A stretch of DNA of 64,000 nucleotides. It comes from Brevipalpus yothersi. Lineage: Eukaryota; Arthropoda; Arachnida; Trombidiformes; Tenuipalpidae. Positions within the stretch are counted from its first letter, which is position 1. Every line of letters starts with the position of its first letter. This document shows, piece by piece, positions 37,210-48,134 of the stretch. The stretch is taken from assembly GCA_003956705.1 (NCBI GenBank), contig QZCP01000109.1, positions 53,828-117,827 of the forward strand, written 5' to 3'. Both the position numbers and the translations under genes were made by a program. The notes under the pieces were generated by a model. It was not told the DNA's origin. It worked only from the letters and a program-made list of their open reading frames with translations, and ran no database searches.

Positions 37210-38310
37210 GGCAATACCAGTGTATAGGTAGATGCGTGCGTGCGTTCGTATGTGAATGTACTTTATATTAAATCAAAAGCCAAAAAGTCAAAAAAAAATC
37301 TTCACCAAAAAAAAGAGGAGAAAAGAAAAGAAAAGACAAGAGTCGTCTTCCAGGGTCACACAAAACTATTGAGAATACCCTTTTTTTCGCACGGGAGGCC
37401 TTCCAAGGCGAATGGTCGACAAAGGCCCAGAATAATCTATTCAAGGTATCAATATTCCCTCTCTCTCTCAAATAAGCACACACACTAGTGTGGATTGTGA
37501 GGGGCGAGCCAAAGAGAGAAAAAGTATTCTCCACCACACAGGAATAGGAATAGGAGGGAGATGCTGATTCCACACATATACACACTAGAGTTGGGATAGA
37601 TGATGATGATGATGATGATGATGCTGCTGCTGATCGGGTAAGTCCACTTTCATGTATATATTTTGAAAATCATCCAAAAGAATATCCACACAAAATATGT
37701 AGCATTTTATTTCATTATTTCCATCATATTCCACATATTACACACATGATGAAATGAAAATTCAATTAAATTTATATACCACCCAAAAACAATCAAAAAA
37801 CGTGTGTCTGTGTGTATGTATCCAAAAAATTCTGGTGCGTAAATATATTACCCAGATCAGAGACACACACAAAAACCCGATTCTATATACACCATCAAAG
37901 GCAGCGAAAAAAGATTCCTATTTTCGTTTCACTCAAACACACAGACAATGGCTGAATGTGTACAGCATTGCCAATGCTTTTGAAATGAGGGGAACTGGAA
38001 GGACCTCTGGCGGATCTTTACAATCGTCGATGCTTACTACTTGTTAATTCTGGCAAAATGATCGAATTTGCTAATTTTTTTGTAGAAATCTATTTGATCA
38101 CCTCAAGCTCTCTGACCCTTACTATTCTAGAAATCCTTACGCAACCTTTAATTTTTTCAGATGACATTGTACCACTTTTGAAACTCCGATCAAGTATGCC
38201 AGTTCCTTGCAACGGCAAACACGAAAATAAAATTGAGCTAACTTTTTCTTTGGGTGCAAAATGAATTACGCTTCAATATTTCAGATAGATGGAGAGAGAA
38301 AAAATTTTGA

Positions 38311-38373
<63 letters not shown>

Positions 38374-38803
38374 GAAGATATTGGAATTTTGCAATTTGGA
38401 AAAAAAATCCTACCTCTTGTGATGAAAAACTATTCGAAACAAATTGATTGATTTTTTTCAGTAAAATTTTTTAGTTGATTTATTTGTCTTACGATTTTTT
38501 TGAGACAAATTATGGTAATCACTTGGTTGAGTACAAGTCGCATATGGTAACAATTCAATGTTAGCAATAATATATTTTTTCGATCATTTCTCGATATGGT
38601 TAGGATCGATGAGATCACTGAGAGAAACGGAAAATTTTTTTTCCACCACTAATTCTAGCATACTAGTAATTGATGCTAATGTTTGAGAAATAGTGTGATA
38701 AAATAGATATGTACCAAGACATAGAGATCGTCCTGATCATGTCCACAAGATGCACCCAAGCATACGTGGAATGTGTTCGGAAAGAGAATCCAAAGTATAA
38801 GAT
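37210..38803. other. Intergenic region upstream of the 641-aa gene
   Basis: A-rich, CA-rich and GA-rich DNA with a short (GAT)n run near 37602-37622 and a long GA microsatellite. A short stretch at 38649-38690 (AATTCTAGCATACTAGTAAT) matches the start of repeat R1 found at 43125 and 51206. No gene seen. Confidence 0.55.
38315..38371. repeat. (GA)n microsatellite
   Basis: Perfect GA repeat of about 57 bases. Confidence 0.95.
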
Positions 38804-40541
38804 TCAAACCTCGGTGGGAAATTTTTCGGTGATAGCGCTGTGGAAAAAAAGAGAAAAGAAAATTAACAACTTGGAACAAAAGCATTCAATGATCTTCATT
38901 ACCTTCGACCACCCTTCTTTTTCTCCCAAATTGCATTTTCCTCAGCGAGAGCCTATCGATGAGAGAGAATCAGAACAATCAAATGAAAAGGTTCTACAAG
39001 AAATTTTGAGAGAACTTTACCTTTTCTAATAACTCATTAGCATTGGCATCTGGTTTGGAGAGTTCCTTGTAATTTTCATCACCAACAAAACAGATCTCAT
39101 AGCCATCGGAATCTAGGAGAATAACAACCGTGACAGTGGCTTTACCAGGAGTTCCAAGTTCAACCAGAGGATGGAGAATATGTTTTCCAGGTAGATTCTT
39201 GACAGATTCATTGATTCTGATCACTCTGGCCAGAGGTGCAGCGAAAGCAATGCGACCCCAGCCCTTTGCATGATCAATAGGTTGACCAATTTCGACGAGA
39301 TTCAGAATGAATCCTGTGTGATCAAATTTGATGCTAGCACTCTTGTCATCAACTTGAGTTGACTTGAATGCAAGATAATTTTCCCAGAAATTGAGTGAAT
39401 TCGCAAGATTCTTAACATTCAGTGAGACTTGAGATAGCTTATTGTCACCGCGACGAATGATCAAAGGATAACCATCTGGATCCTCAAGACAAATTTCATC
39501 AGAATTTTCACCAGTTAGACCATATTCTTGCTTGATCTTTTTCAATCCCTCGGTTGACTCAATCACAAGATTACGAATATCATTACCAATTTTGTATGAA
39601 GGAATCGGATAATTGTAGGTCAACTCTAGAATGAAATTATCATTTTCGGGGCCATATCCAATCATAGTCTTACTCCAGGCATTCTGGTAGGGCCTGAAAA
39701 TTATCAAAACATAACCATAAACACAACAATTCTGAGAAAGAATACACGATCACCAAACTGTCACAGATATATTTCATACAGATGCCTGTATTCCAGAACT
39801 TTTATAAGGAAAAATATGAACGATAAAACTAACTTATTCTAAGAATATTGATAAACAAACAAACTGATGGTAAGGGTTCATAATAGGAGATACTGTTAAC
39901 TAATTTTGGAAAGCATAAATTAATTTAGGTTAAAAAAATATTACCCATTGCAAGTGGCTGCACACCCTTCATCGAACTCTTCATGACGAAGTACCTGAAA
40001 TGGAATGAATGAATGAATGAATGAATCAGGATGCAATTAAAATGAACGGGAACAAGAGACAGCGAGAGAGAAAGAGAGACATTAATGAGAACACATGAAA
40101 CTCCTCCTGGACACGAGCTACTCTTTGCTCCAAAGAGAGTATTCTCGAGTTGATTGGTTGATATTACTGTGGGAATTAGCATGGTTTCCCCTGTGATCGT
40201 TGAGGGTCAGATAAAAGGCGTACATATAAAAAGCCGACAATCTGACTTTCATCAGATGTTGAGAGAGAGATAGAAAATTCATTCATGCTCTCTCTCTCTC
40301 TCTCTCAGACAGACACATTTATCATGTAGCCGGTGATCAATTGAAAATTTTGGTATTTTTATCCACAGCAATTCATCCTCATCAATCCATAGTAAAGGTG
40401 AAATTTTTAGTCTGAGAGATTGTCAATACATCATGTATGGTGTCTACTTACCGTCATACCAAGAATATCACGATAAAATCGAATCGAATTAGGACGATTA
40501 CCAATTTTGAGACAAAAATGTAGAGCTCGAGTTGCTGACAT
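38804..40541 (-). CDS. GLOD4: Glyoxalase domain-containing protein 4
   Basis: Five exons on the minus strand: 40541-40452, 39994-39945, 39693-39021, 38952-38903, 38837-38804. Phases agree and give 298 aa, the size usual for the family. Two VOC/glyoxalase-type domains are seen. The first starts ALHFCLKIGNRPNSIRFYRD and contains HEEFDEGC, WSKTMIGYGPENDNF and ELTYNYPI. The second has LSQVSLNVKNLANSLNFWEN, WGRIAFA, TPGKATVTVVILLDSDGYEI and CFVGDENYKELSK. It is a conserved mitochondrial or cytosolic protein, linked by family to glyoxalase-like metabolism; catalytic activity is uncertain. The last two exons are tiny and placed by splice signals and phase, so they are the least certain part. Confidence 0.92.
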
Positions 40542-41152
40542 GTTGACAGGGTATTTTAAAATAAACAACAACAACAACAACAACAATCTTCTCGGGTATG
40601 TAAAGCAGTGACAATACTAGCAGTGTTGACTTTTTTTTCCTCTCAATAGCTCGCTGCTGGTAGGAACCACGAAAAAAATATTAACACAGAGAGTGAGAGG
40701 GGAAACAAGATGGGAAACAGTCTCGATCGACGACAAGTTGATGAATGAGTAAAGTGGGAAAAATCTTTCCCCCTAAATAGTCTCCTCAATTTTTCTGGAT
40801 CCCGAAACTTGATGGTGGGTATGTGTAATCATCATTTTTAATCAATACCACAATCAAGTGCATATACAACCTGGAGCCTTTAATAGCCCCCATGTCCAGA
40901 CCCCCTTCCCCCGCCTTTTCCCCCTCCCACAGCCACTACATCCGCCTTCTTCGTTCATCATTATCAGAACACTTTGGCAGCCTCCCCTTCAGCCTTTTTG
41001 GGGGCTACCTTCGGTTCTTTGACACTGATAATTGAGTCCAAATAATTGTGATTATGTGTTTCTGATCACAATCAGTTAAGTGCATTAAGGGAAAGAGAGA
41101 GATGGGAGCAAGTTTGTATTAACATGTGTTGAATCTCTAATCGTTTGACTTG

Positions 41153-41155
<3 letters not shown>

Positions 41156-41196
<41 letters not shown>
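41156..41196. repeat. (CT)n microsatellite
   Basis: Perfect CT repeat. Confidence 0.95.
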
Positions 41197-41200
<4 letters not shown>

Positions 41201-41450
41201 TCAGGGAAGTGATGAGGACATCTTCTTCGTTTGTCCTCCAATTCAGATATATATTTAGAGGTGCAATTGAATCAGATTGATGGATGAATGTGTTTTGATG
41301 TTGATGACACTCGTGGAAAGAGTGTCTGTTCACGTGAGATCGGAAAGATAGATAATTTTGATTGAAGCTACTCGAACTTTAATTTTTGGTTAGGGAAAAG
41401 AGAGAAAATCTGTTTCTCTCTCTTTCTCTTTCTTTCTTTTTTTTCTTATC

Positions 41451-41454
<4 letters not shown>

Positions 41455-41505
<51 letters not shown>
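41455..41505. repeat. (GA)n microsatellite
   Basis: Perfect GA repeat, opposite orientation to the CT tract 260 bases away. Confidence 0.95.
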
Positions 41506-41508
<3 letters not shown>

Positions 41509-42529
41509 GCATAAAAAAGTCATGTAATCATCATCTGCACCCGATTGGTATGTCGTGTACATACACACACATTTGGTAAGAAAAACATGATTAACTTTAA
41601 TGCACTTTACCGTAATTAGCACCAGATGCACGCATTGTTCTTGTTTCACATTGCAATTGCAATATTGATTACTTTTTGGTTGGTGAATCATTCGTTTTAT
41701 TTCTCGAGATCAATCAGTTCAATGACTTTTGTACTTGAAGATTGAGAAAATTTGTTAAACTTTATCGGGAAAAAATTCAGCGGAAACAATGAGAGAAAAA
41801 TTTTGGGGATAAATTTCTTTGATGCTTTTGTAAAACAAGTGAGAATAATCAATTGAAAAATTTTCGCATGATAAGAATGAAAATCGATCGGCTTTGCATG
41901 ATCATACAGCAATTCTTGGCGTGATCAAACAAAAATGTTCATCGAATTTCAATGCGTAATAATAATCTGTGCATGTTGATTGCTATCCTCATGCATCAAT
42001 GTCGAATTCATAATCTAGATATAACCATGATCCAGATAAGGGTTCTCGATTTCTGTTTTCTATGGATTGGAAATTAACTCATTGCCGTCATCTAACTCAT
42101 CAGTCTTGAAAAGTTTGAGAAAGTTTTTACCTCCGAAATTAAAGCTGTATTCGATGGTATCGAAGAGGTCTAGATTGAACAGATGAATTCAATTTTCTTA
42201 GCTCATTCCTTGTCAAATTTTTGTTCCAACTCCATCATTTTTGAACTTTCTGCTGATTGCTTGAATACTCCAGTTTCTAAATAGAAAAGATTGACTTGAA
42301 AAAGCTCTCATGAATAGTGAGAACTTCATGAACTCACGAAATCGTCAGTACGGAGAATGTTTCAATTTTCTTAATTTTCATCAAGCCAACAAGTGATTCT
42401 TAGTCGAGTTATAATATAAAAAAATTTCTTCGTGATGCCCACATACGGTGAAACCTCTATCTGACCATCTACCTTTGATTTATCACTCAATCGTTTTTCA
42501 TCTTTCAATTTCCTATCTTCGAGAGGGGA

Positions 42530-42578
<49 letters not shown>

Positions 42579-43124
42579 GATCATTTGGTGGTAAAATGTG
42601 AGCCATCATCAAGTGTTGCTAGAGGACTTCTGGCCTTGACGTTTGAGCACTAACTGAATAGTGATACATGTATATCTCATCACATGAAACAACGAATAAT
42701 GATAATAAGCATCAATGATATTTACTCGAAAAGGAGTCAAAGGCTACCATTCTCAAAGTTTGTAAACAAGATACAAAATCAGCTACTTCAGATTGTATCA
42801 TTCCCAATGATCACTTAATCAATTAGTTTTGTGGTTATTTGATGAAGATAAATCATTGAATTGATTCTTGGAAAATGAATGTATTATTATAATCTTGAGA
42901 AAATGTATTTCTTGACAAGAAAAATGATTTTTACGATGGAGAACAGAGAGAACAAAATTTTAATTTATTATAAACAACCGAAAAAGATCAGAAATCATAA
43001 CAACTCGTAACAATCATTTCATTCGGCGTAGAATCAATTCTGTATAATTATTTCTCGGTATATTAATAGTAGGAATAATATGAGATGGCTGACAAGAGAG
43101 GAAGGGAAAATTTTTCTTTTCGTA

Positions 43125-43380
43125 GCTAATTCTAGCATACAAGTTATTGATGTTTGAGAAAGTTTTTACCACTAAAATTACTCTGTACTCCATGGTATCG
43201 AAGTCGCCTGATCCTCCATGTAATTGAACAGATGAATTCAGTTCTCACCTGATCGCTAATACATATAAACTAAATCATAAGCACTTTTATTATCAAACTT
43301 TGAGTTTATTTCATAGCTTTCTTGACGTAGAAATTTTGAAATATTGCATTTTTTGTTCAAAATATTTTGTCTAATCATCA
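43125..43380. repeat. Segmental repeat R1, left copy
   Basis: Direct repeat of 51206-51474. Both share the run from AGCTAATTCTAGCATAC through CCATGGTATCGAAGTCGCC and TTCATAGCTTTCTTGACGT to TTGTCTAATCATCA. The two copies bracket the whole plus-strand SPP/KIF17 cluster. The left copy ends exactly where the intron of SPP fragment A begins, so it marks a duplication junction. Confidence 0.85.
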
Positions 43381-43409
43381 CTGACATTGATTTCCTTACT
43401 TATATTCAG

Positions 43410-44141
43410 CATTGGATACCAAACAATGCTCTCGCGGCGGCTATTGCTTATGGATTCATCGAGTTCTGTTCGATCGATTGGCTAGGTCTAGTGTTGGGAT
43501 TTATGTTCACCATTGTCTCCTTTTTTGCAGATGTTTATTTGATATTTTTCATTGATACTTACATCAAGGTAGTCCAAACTTTCAATGCATTGGAAGAACT
43601 GATCGCACCCCAAGATCTCTTCGAAATTGGCTTTAATGGAAAGCAGTATGCTATAATAAGGGTTGAACACATCTTAATCCCCGGTCTCCTCAGTGCTAAT
43701 CTTTTGCCTGACCATCATTTTGTCGGTTAATCTAATAAAGACGTGAGGCAAGTATTCATATGTTCCTCTTTGGATGATCAATTCAACGAAATTTTCTTCT
43801 ATTATTTCAGTCTCAAAAAATGAAATTACACAAGTTTTGTGGCTCACTTCCTAGGACTTGCACTATCTCTTTACATGATGATTGTATTCAATCATTCTCG
43901 TCCAACTTTTCTGTGTGTCTTGCTGGCATTTGCTTTTCCTATCACACTGGCCACTCTCAATGGTTTTCCCAGGATGAACTTTAATTTGAAGAATCTTGAG
44001 TAGGAATCAATTGATTTATTTTACTTTACTCTCTTCGGAGCTCCTATCTATGAATGGGTGATTATTTCTATTTATTCAGTGGCCCTCATAATCACCTCAT
44101 TATATGGAGAAGTGCGTTTTCCGTCCCTACGATTTTTGTGA
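43410..44141 (+). pseudogene. SPP-like fragment A (broken)
   Basis: Matches the last two exons of the SPP-like gene at 48135-49800. The first (43410-43747) begins HWIPNNALAAAIAYGF and includes FAD in place of FYD and RVEH in place of GLGD. The second (43811-44141) starts SLKK. Several in-frame stops are present: a TAA before the donor, a TGA directly after SLKK and a TAG after LKNLE. The donor has become GC (AG|GCAAGT). Upstream exons are absent and replaced by repeat R1. It is a dead copy of an already catalytically dead paralogue. Confidence 0.85.
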
Positions 44142-44399
44142 AAATCAAGTTGCTTGAGTTGATAAAAACTGGCTATTAATTCATTAATAATGAATAACAG
44201 GAATATTATTAGGAGAATCGATCAATCCATATCTGCTATTGGAGAATGAAATTCAACTGATAGCACGAGATTATCGAGCTAATGGACTTTCGATGCAATC
44301 AACAGCGACTCCAAACTATCAGCATCCCAAAAATTTTATCAGTGAAAATGATTTCTTGGCATAATCGAAGTAACTTTTCCATCGAATATTTTCTCACAA

Positions 44400-44455
44400 A
44401 TCAACTTTCTACTTCGATTCACCTTGATCTGAATGGTTTCCTCTGTATTTCTCCT
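44400..44455 (-). pseudogene. Relic of KIF17-like gene 3' end (copy 1)
   Basis: On the minus strand this short stretch reads LSAGEIQRKPFRSR then a stop. It matches the end of the kinesin tail at 50058 (LSAEEIPRKPFRLKSIKVER). The flanking DNA (TCGAATATTTTCTCACAA) is shared too. Upstream kinesin exons are absent. Confidence 0.65.
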
Positions 44456-44750
44456 GCACTAAGGAGATATGAGTTCGTTTTACAGAAAAATGGAACCATT
44501 GAAAGAACGATTCATGGAAAATCATGATCAAAGGAAGATCGCAAATGGAATGGAAATGATTTCTTGGGACGATATATACGAAACTTTCTCTTTCTCTTTT
44601 GTTTTCTATGAATTATCTCTTCTAGGTGACCAACTTTCTGTGGGATACCTGTACCTGAGAACGAGCTTTCTGTGGCCTTCTAGATACGAGATTTGTGTGA
44701 ATTGGACCCTGAAACTGGCTAGCTAAGGAGGTCAAAGTTTATAAGTTTAT

Positions 44751-44818
44751 AAGAGCGCGCGCTTTTCATCGATTTGGTTAGTTCACCATGGCCTATTACA
44801 GTTCCCAAGTTCACATGG
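44751..44818. repeat. GCGCGC-containing 60-bp repeat, copy 1
   Basis: Shares the run GAGCGCGCGCTTTTCATCGA and the following CCATGGCCTAT with 46802-46868 and 47861-47918. It lies between SPP fragment A and the active SPP gene. Confidence 0.85.
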
Positions 44819-45023
44819 TGTACAATGCAACGTCAGCCCTGACATGGTATGATGATCAACGTATCACAGTTGTGTGGTGTGTATGTGTATGTGTTAGTGG
44901 TTGAAAAGACATTGGTGTTGAGATACTAGTGATTTGAGCGGAAACAGTTAACCGGACATCATCATCATCATCTACTCTTCATTTTGTCTTTTGTTCTATT
45001 TATTTGTTCTGCCGATTGTAAAT

Positions 45024-46411
45024 ATGGCCACTTTTCATGACCATATGTTTAGCTTAATATTAGACGTTGACAGTGCAACTAGTGTCAATGAAACTGCCGC
45101 ACCAGTTAAATTTAACCCAACTACCGAGGGTAGAGCGGTGGCTCATTCGGCTCTACTAATTATGGCTGTTTTGCCGATAATATATGGATCATTTTGCTCA
45201 GTGGATTACCTCAAGAAACAAAAAAAGAAGCAAAGGGTATGTCAATTATTGAAAAAACAATCCATTAGTTTTCTGTATTTTCTCATGATAGTTGTTATTG
45301 ACATTTCAATAATTTACTTTTTCCACTCAATTTTGATTAGGAATCCGGTGAAATGCCCGAAACCATGTCAATGAGTGATGCTTTGTGGTTTCCAGTGACT
45401 GCTAGCTGCACTTTGTTTGCTTTATACTGGGTGATTAAGATTTTTTCTCAAGAATACGTCAATTATCTACTGAGTATTTATTTCTTCTTCCTGGGAATCT
45501 TTGCACTTACTCGACTAGTATGCCGTATCACCGATCGTACACCATCGTTTTTGGTGAAAAGAGTTGACTATCATCTTCTTTTCACCAGGAAAGAGCCCAA
45601 AAATTCACGACCTGAAGCTTTGATTGACTTCAAATATTCAACTCTTGACATCCTAGCCTTTGTCCTCTCCTTATTTTTCAGTGTTTGGCATGTCTACAAA
45701 AAAGTAAGTAGAACAAAAATTATTGTCGATAATTTTGGTTACCGGCATTTATCATGATCTAATATTTTGTATCATTATCACCACATCTTTAGCATTGGAT
45801 TGCAAACAATATTTTCGGAATTGCTTTCGCCTTCAACGGTATCGAGATTCTATCACTGAACAAAATAAAGTATGGATGTATTCTATTGGTCGGTCTCTTT
45901 TTCTATGATATATTTTGGGTATTTTATACTGATTACATGGTCACGGTTGCACAATCTCTTAATTCACCGATCGTATTGATGTTCCCCCAAGATCTTCTCG
46001 AGAATGGCTTTTATGGAAAGCATCACGCTTTGCTAGGACTTGGTGATATCGTAGTTCCCGGTATTTTCATCGCTCTTCTCTTGCGTTATGATGTGAGGTA
46101 GGTGCTGGAATATCATGTTGATTGTCAGAGAATTATTACACCGAAATTTTTTCTCTTCCAGTCTAAAGAAACGAGGGTACACATACTTCTACACAAGTCT
46201 TGTCGCATATATCTTAGGTCTCGTATCAACTGTCTTCATACTGACTGTATTCAATCATGCCCAGCCAGCTCTTCTCTATCTTGTGCCGACATGTATTCTC
46301 TCCCCCCTATCAGTTGCTTTCCTGAAGGGTGATCTGAAAACAATGTTTAAATATGAGGATCATAAGGAAGAAAAACCAGGTGAAAATAAGAAAGCGAAAA
46401 AAGCGAATTAA
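45024..46411 (+). CDS. HM13: Signal peptide peptidase (HM13), catalytically complete
   Basis: Four exons: 45024-45236, 45341-45703, 45793-46097, 46162-46411, joining in frame to 376 aa (human HM13 377). It follows the human protein throughout: MPETMSMSDALWFPVTASCTL, KIFSQEYVNYLLSIYFF, HWIANNIFGIAFAFNGIE, then the catalytic core. Both aspartates are present: YD at residues 230-231 (45904-45909) and GLGD ending at residue 277 (46036-46047), 46 residues apart as in human. PAL is at 329-331 (46265-46273). The C-terminus ends KKAN, a KKXX ER-retrieval signal. The enzyme cleaves signal peptides and some membrane anchors in the ER membrane after signal peptidase. It is the likely parent of the surrounding dead copies. 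It is flanked by two GCGCGC repeats' arms of the local duplication. Confidence 0.96.
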
Positions 46412-46968
46412 CTAAATTTAAATTAAGTTTCTTATTTTATATTGCAATTTTATCAAAGCCTATAAATCAATCAATATCATCTCATCCATGATTGTTGATT
46501 CTATCCTCGGAGATGATTTTGGTTATCCAATTCTCACTGATTTAAGGAAGCCAAAATTATTCGAAAACCTTTAATTACGAAACTTTGATTTTCAAACGTT
46601 AATAAGGAGAGTAGTCAGAGAGTTTGCTAACCTATGTCCTCTTTTGGGATGATGAGTGTTCCGATGAAATCTAACGAATATCCTCGGCTTGAATCAGGGC
46701 AGTTTCTACATATTTCAACATTGATATTCATTCGATAATCATGAACTCTTAAAGATAGAAAATTCACATCTCAGATGGGATGGCTATTGGAATCAAAGTT
46801 TAGGTGAGCGCGCTTCTCATAGATTTGTCCGGTTCATGATGGCCTATGGCAGTTCCCCAAGTTCACACATTTCATCGTTCGAAAAAATCGAATAGCCTCA
46901 AATTACTTCGGAAAAGAGATTTTCAAAAAATTTTTCACTTGAACTCATTTGGTGCCGTTCAACTTTTA
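46412..46968. other. Spacer downstream of HM13
   Basis: AT-rich spacer that contains the second 60-bp GCGCGC repeat. No gene seen. Confidence 0.6.
46802..46868. repeat. GCGCGC-containing 60-bp repeat, copy 2
   Basis: Diverged copy of the element at 44751 and 47861. Confidence 0.8.
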
Positions 46969-47310
46969 AATAGGTCTTGTCACTTACTTTGTAGGACTCA
47001 CACTATCTCTTTACATAATATATTCAATAATTCTCGTCCAACTTTCCTGTAAATTTTGCCGACATTTGCTCTTCCTATTACACTGGCCATTCTCAAGGGT
47101 TATCCCACGATGGACTTTAATTTTAAGAATCTCGAGTAGGAATCAATTGATTTATTTTACTCTTTTCGGAGCTCCTATCTATGAATGGGTGATTATTTCT
47201 ATTTATTCAGTGGCCCTTATAATGACCTCATTATATAAGGAAGTGCTTTTCGTCCCTACGAATTTTGTGGAAATCAAGTTGCTTGAGTTAATAAAGACTG
47301 GCTCTATTCA
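46969..47310 (+). pseudogene. SPP-like fragment C (last exon only, broken)
   Basis: Matches the last exon of SPP-like copies A and D. Pieces readable in different frames include VTYFVGLTLSLY, then after a shift FGAPIYEWVIISIYSV, nearly identical to fragment A. Frameshifts and a TAG near LRISSRN leave no usable frame. The block 46.97-47.93 kb repeats 43.86-44.83 kb, about 3.09 kb upstream. Confidence 0.8.
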
Positions 47311-47517
47311 TCATCAATGAATAACAGGAAAAATATAAGGAGAATCGATTAATCTATATCTGCTATCCAACCGATAGAACGAGATTATCGAATTAATGAA
47401 CTTTCGAAACAATTAACAGTGATTCCAAACTATTAGTATCACAAAAATTTTATCAGTGAAAATGATTTCTCATGACATAATCGAAGTAACTTTACTTCTC
47501 GAATATTTTCTCACAAC

Positions 47518-47585
47518 TCATCTTTCTACTTTGATTGACTCTAATCTAAATAGCTTCCTCGGTATTTCTCCAGCACTCAGAAAGT
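47518..47585 (-). pseudogene. Relic of KIF17-like gene 3' end (copy 2)
   Basis: On the minus strand it reads LSAGEIPRKLFRLESIKVER then a stop, almost the same as the tail end at 50058-50117. The flanking DNA on the 3' side is shared with both other copies. Upstream of LSAGE it matches relic 1 (AATCATGATCAAAG region), not the kinesin exon. Confidence 0.7.
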
Positions 47586-47860
47586 CTGAGTTCGTTTCAC
47601 AGAAAAATGAAATCATAGAAAGAAAGATCCATAGAAAATCATGATCAAAGAGAGACGAGACCGCAAATGAAATAAAGAAGATTTCTAGAGACAAAATATA
47701 TTTCTCTTTCTCTTTTCTATGAATCATCTCCTCTAGCTGACCAACTTTCTGTGAGATATCTGTACTCGAAAACAAGCTTTCTGTGACCTTCTAGGTAAGA
47801 TTTGTGTAAATTGAACCCTCAGGCTGGGTGGCTAAGGAGGTCAAAGTTTAAAGTTTAGAA

Positions 47861-47918
47861 GAGCGCGCGCTTTTCATCGATTTGGTCGGTTCACCATGGC
47901 CTATGACAGTTCCCGAGT
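47861..47918. repeat. GCGCGC-containing 60-bp repeat, copy 3
   Basis: Near-identical to copy 1 at 44751. The spacer from here to 48134 has no coding signal and is the upstream region of SPP-like copy D. Confidence 0.85.
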
Positions 47919-48134
47919 CAAAGAGTAACTTCTTCTTGAAAGAGGACAAAGAGTAGTAGCTAAAGTCCATAGTTCAAGAAGAATGGATAAGTCTTAAACT
48001 GCCACGGAGAAAAGATTTCAGGAAAATTTCTCACTTGATCTTTTTTGGTGTTGTGACTATTTTTAAGTTATTTGTGTTGGTTTGAAAGTTACTAGAAAGA
48101 TATTCTGTTGAGCTTATTGGTACAATTCTGAAAG

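Larger units (their letters stand above)
40542..43124. other. Intergenic region between GLOD4 and the SPP cluster
   Basis: Contains the GLOD4 upstream region (with an ACA/CAA repeat at 40563-40586), two long CT/GA microsatellites, a TTTC repeat (42546-42580) and a diverged part of repeat R1 at about 42112-42205. No coding similarity seen. Confidence 0.55.

Noticed and set aside
44282..44726. Two plus-strand frames downstream of SPP fragment A
   Set aside because: They lie over the kinesin-tail relic on the other strand and shared spacer DNA, and the reading frames are not kept in the copy at 47456.
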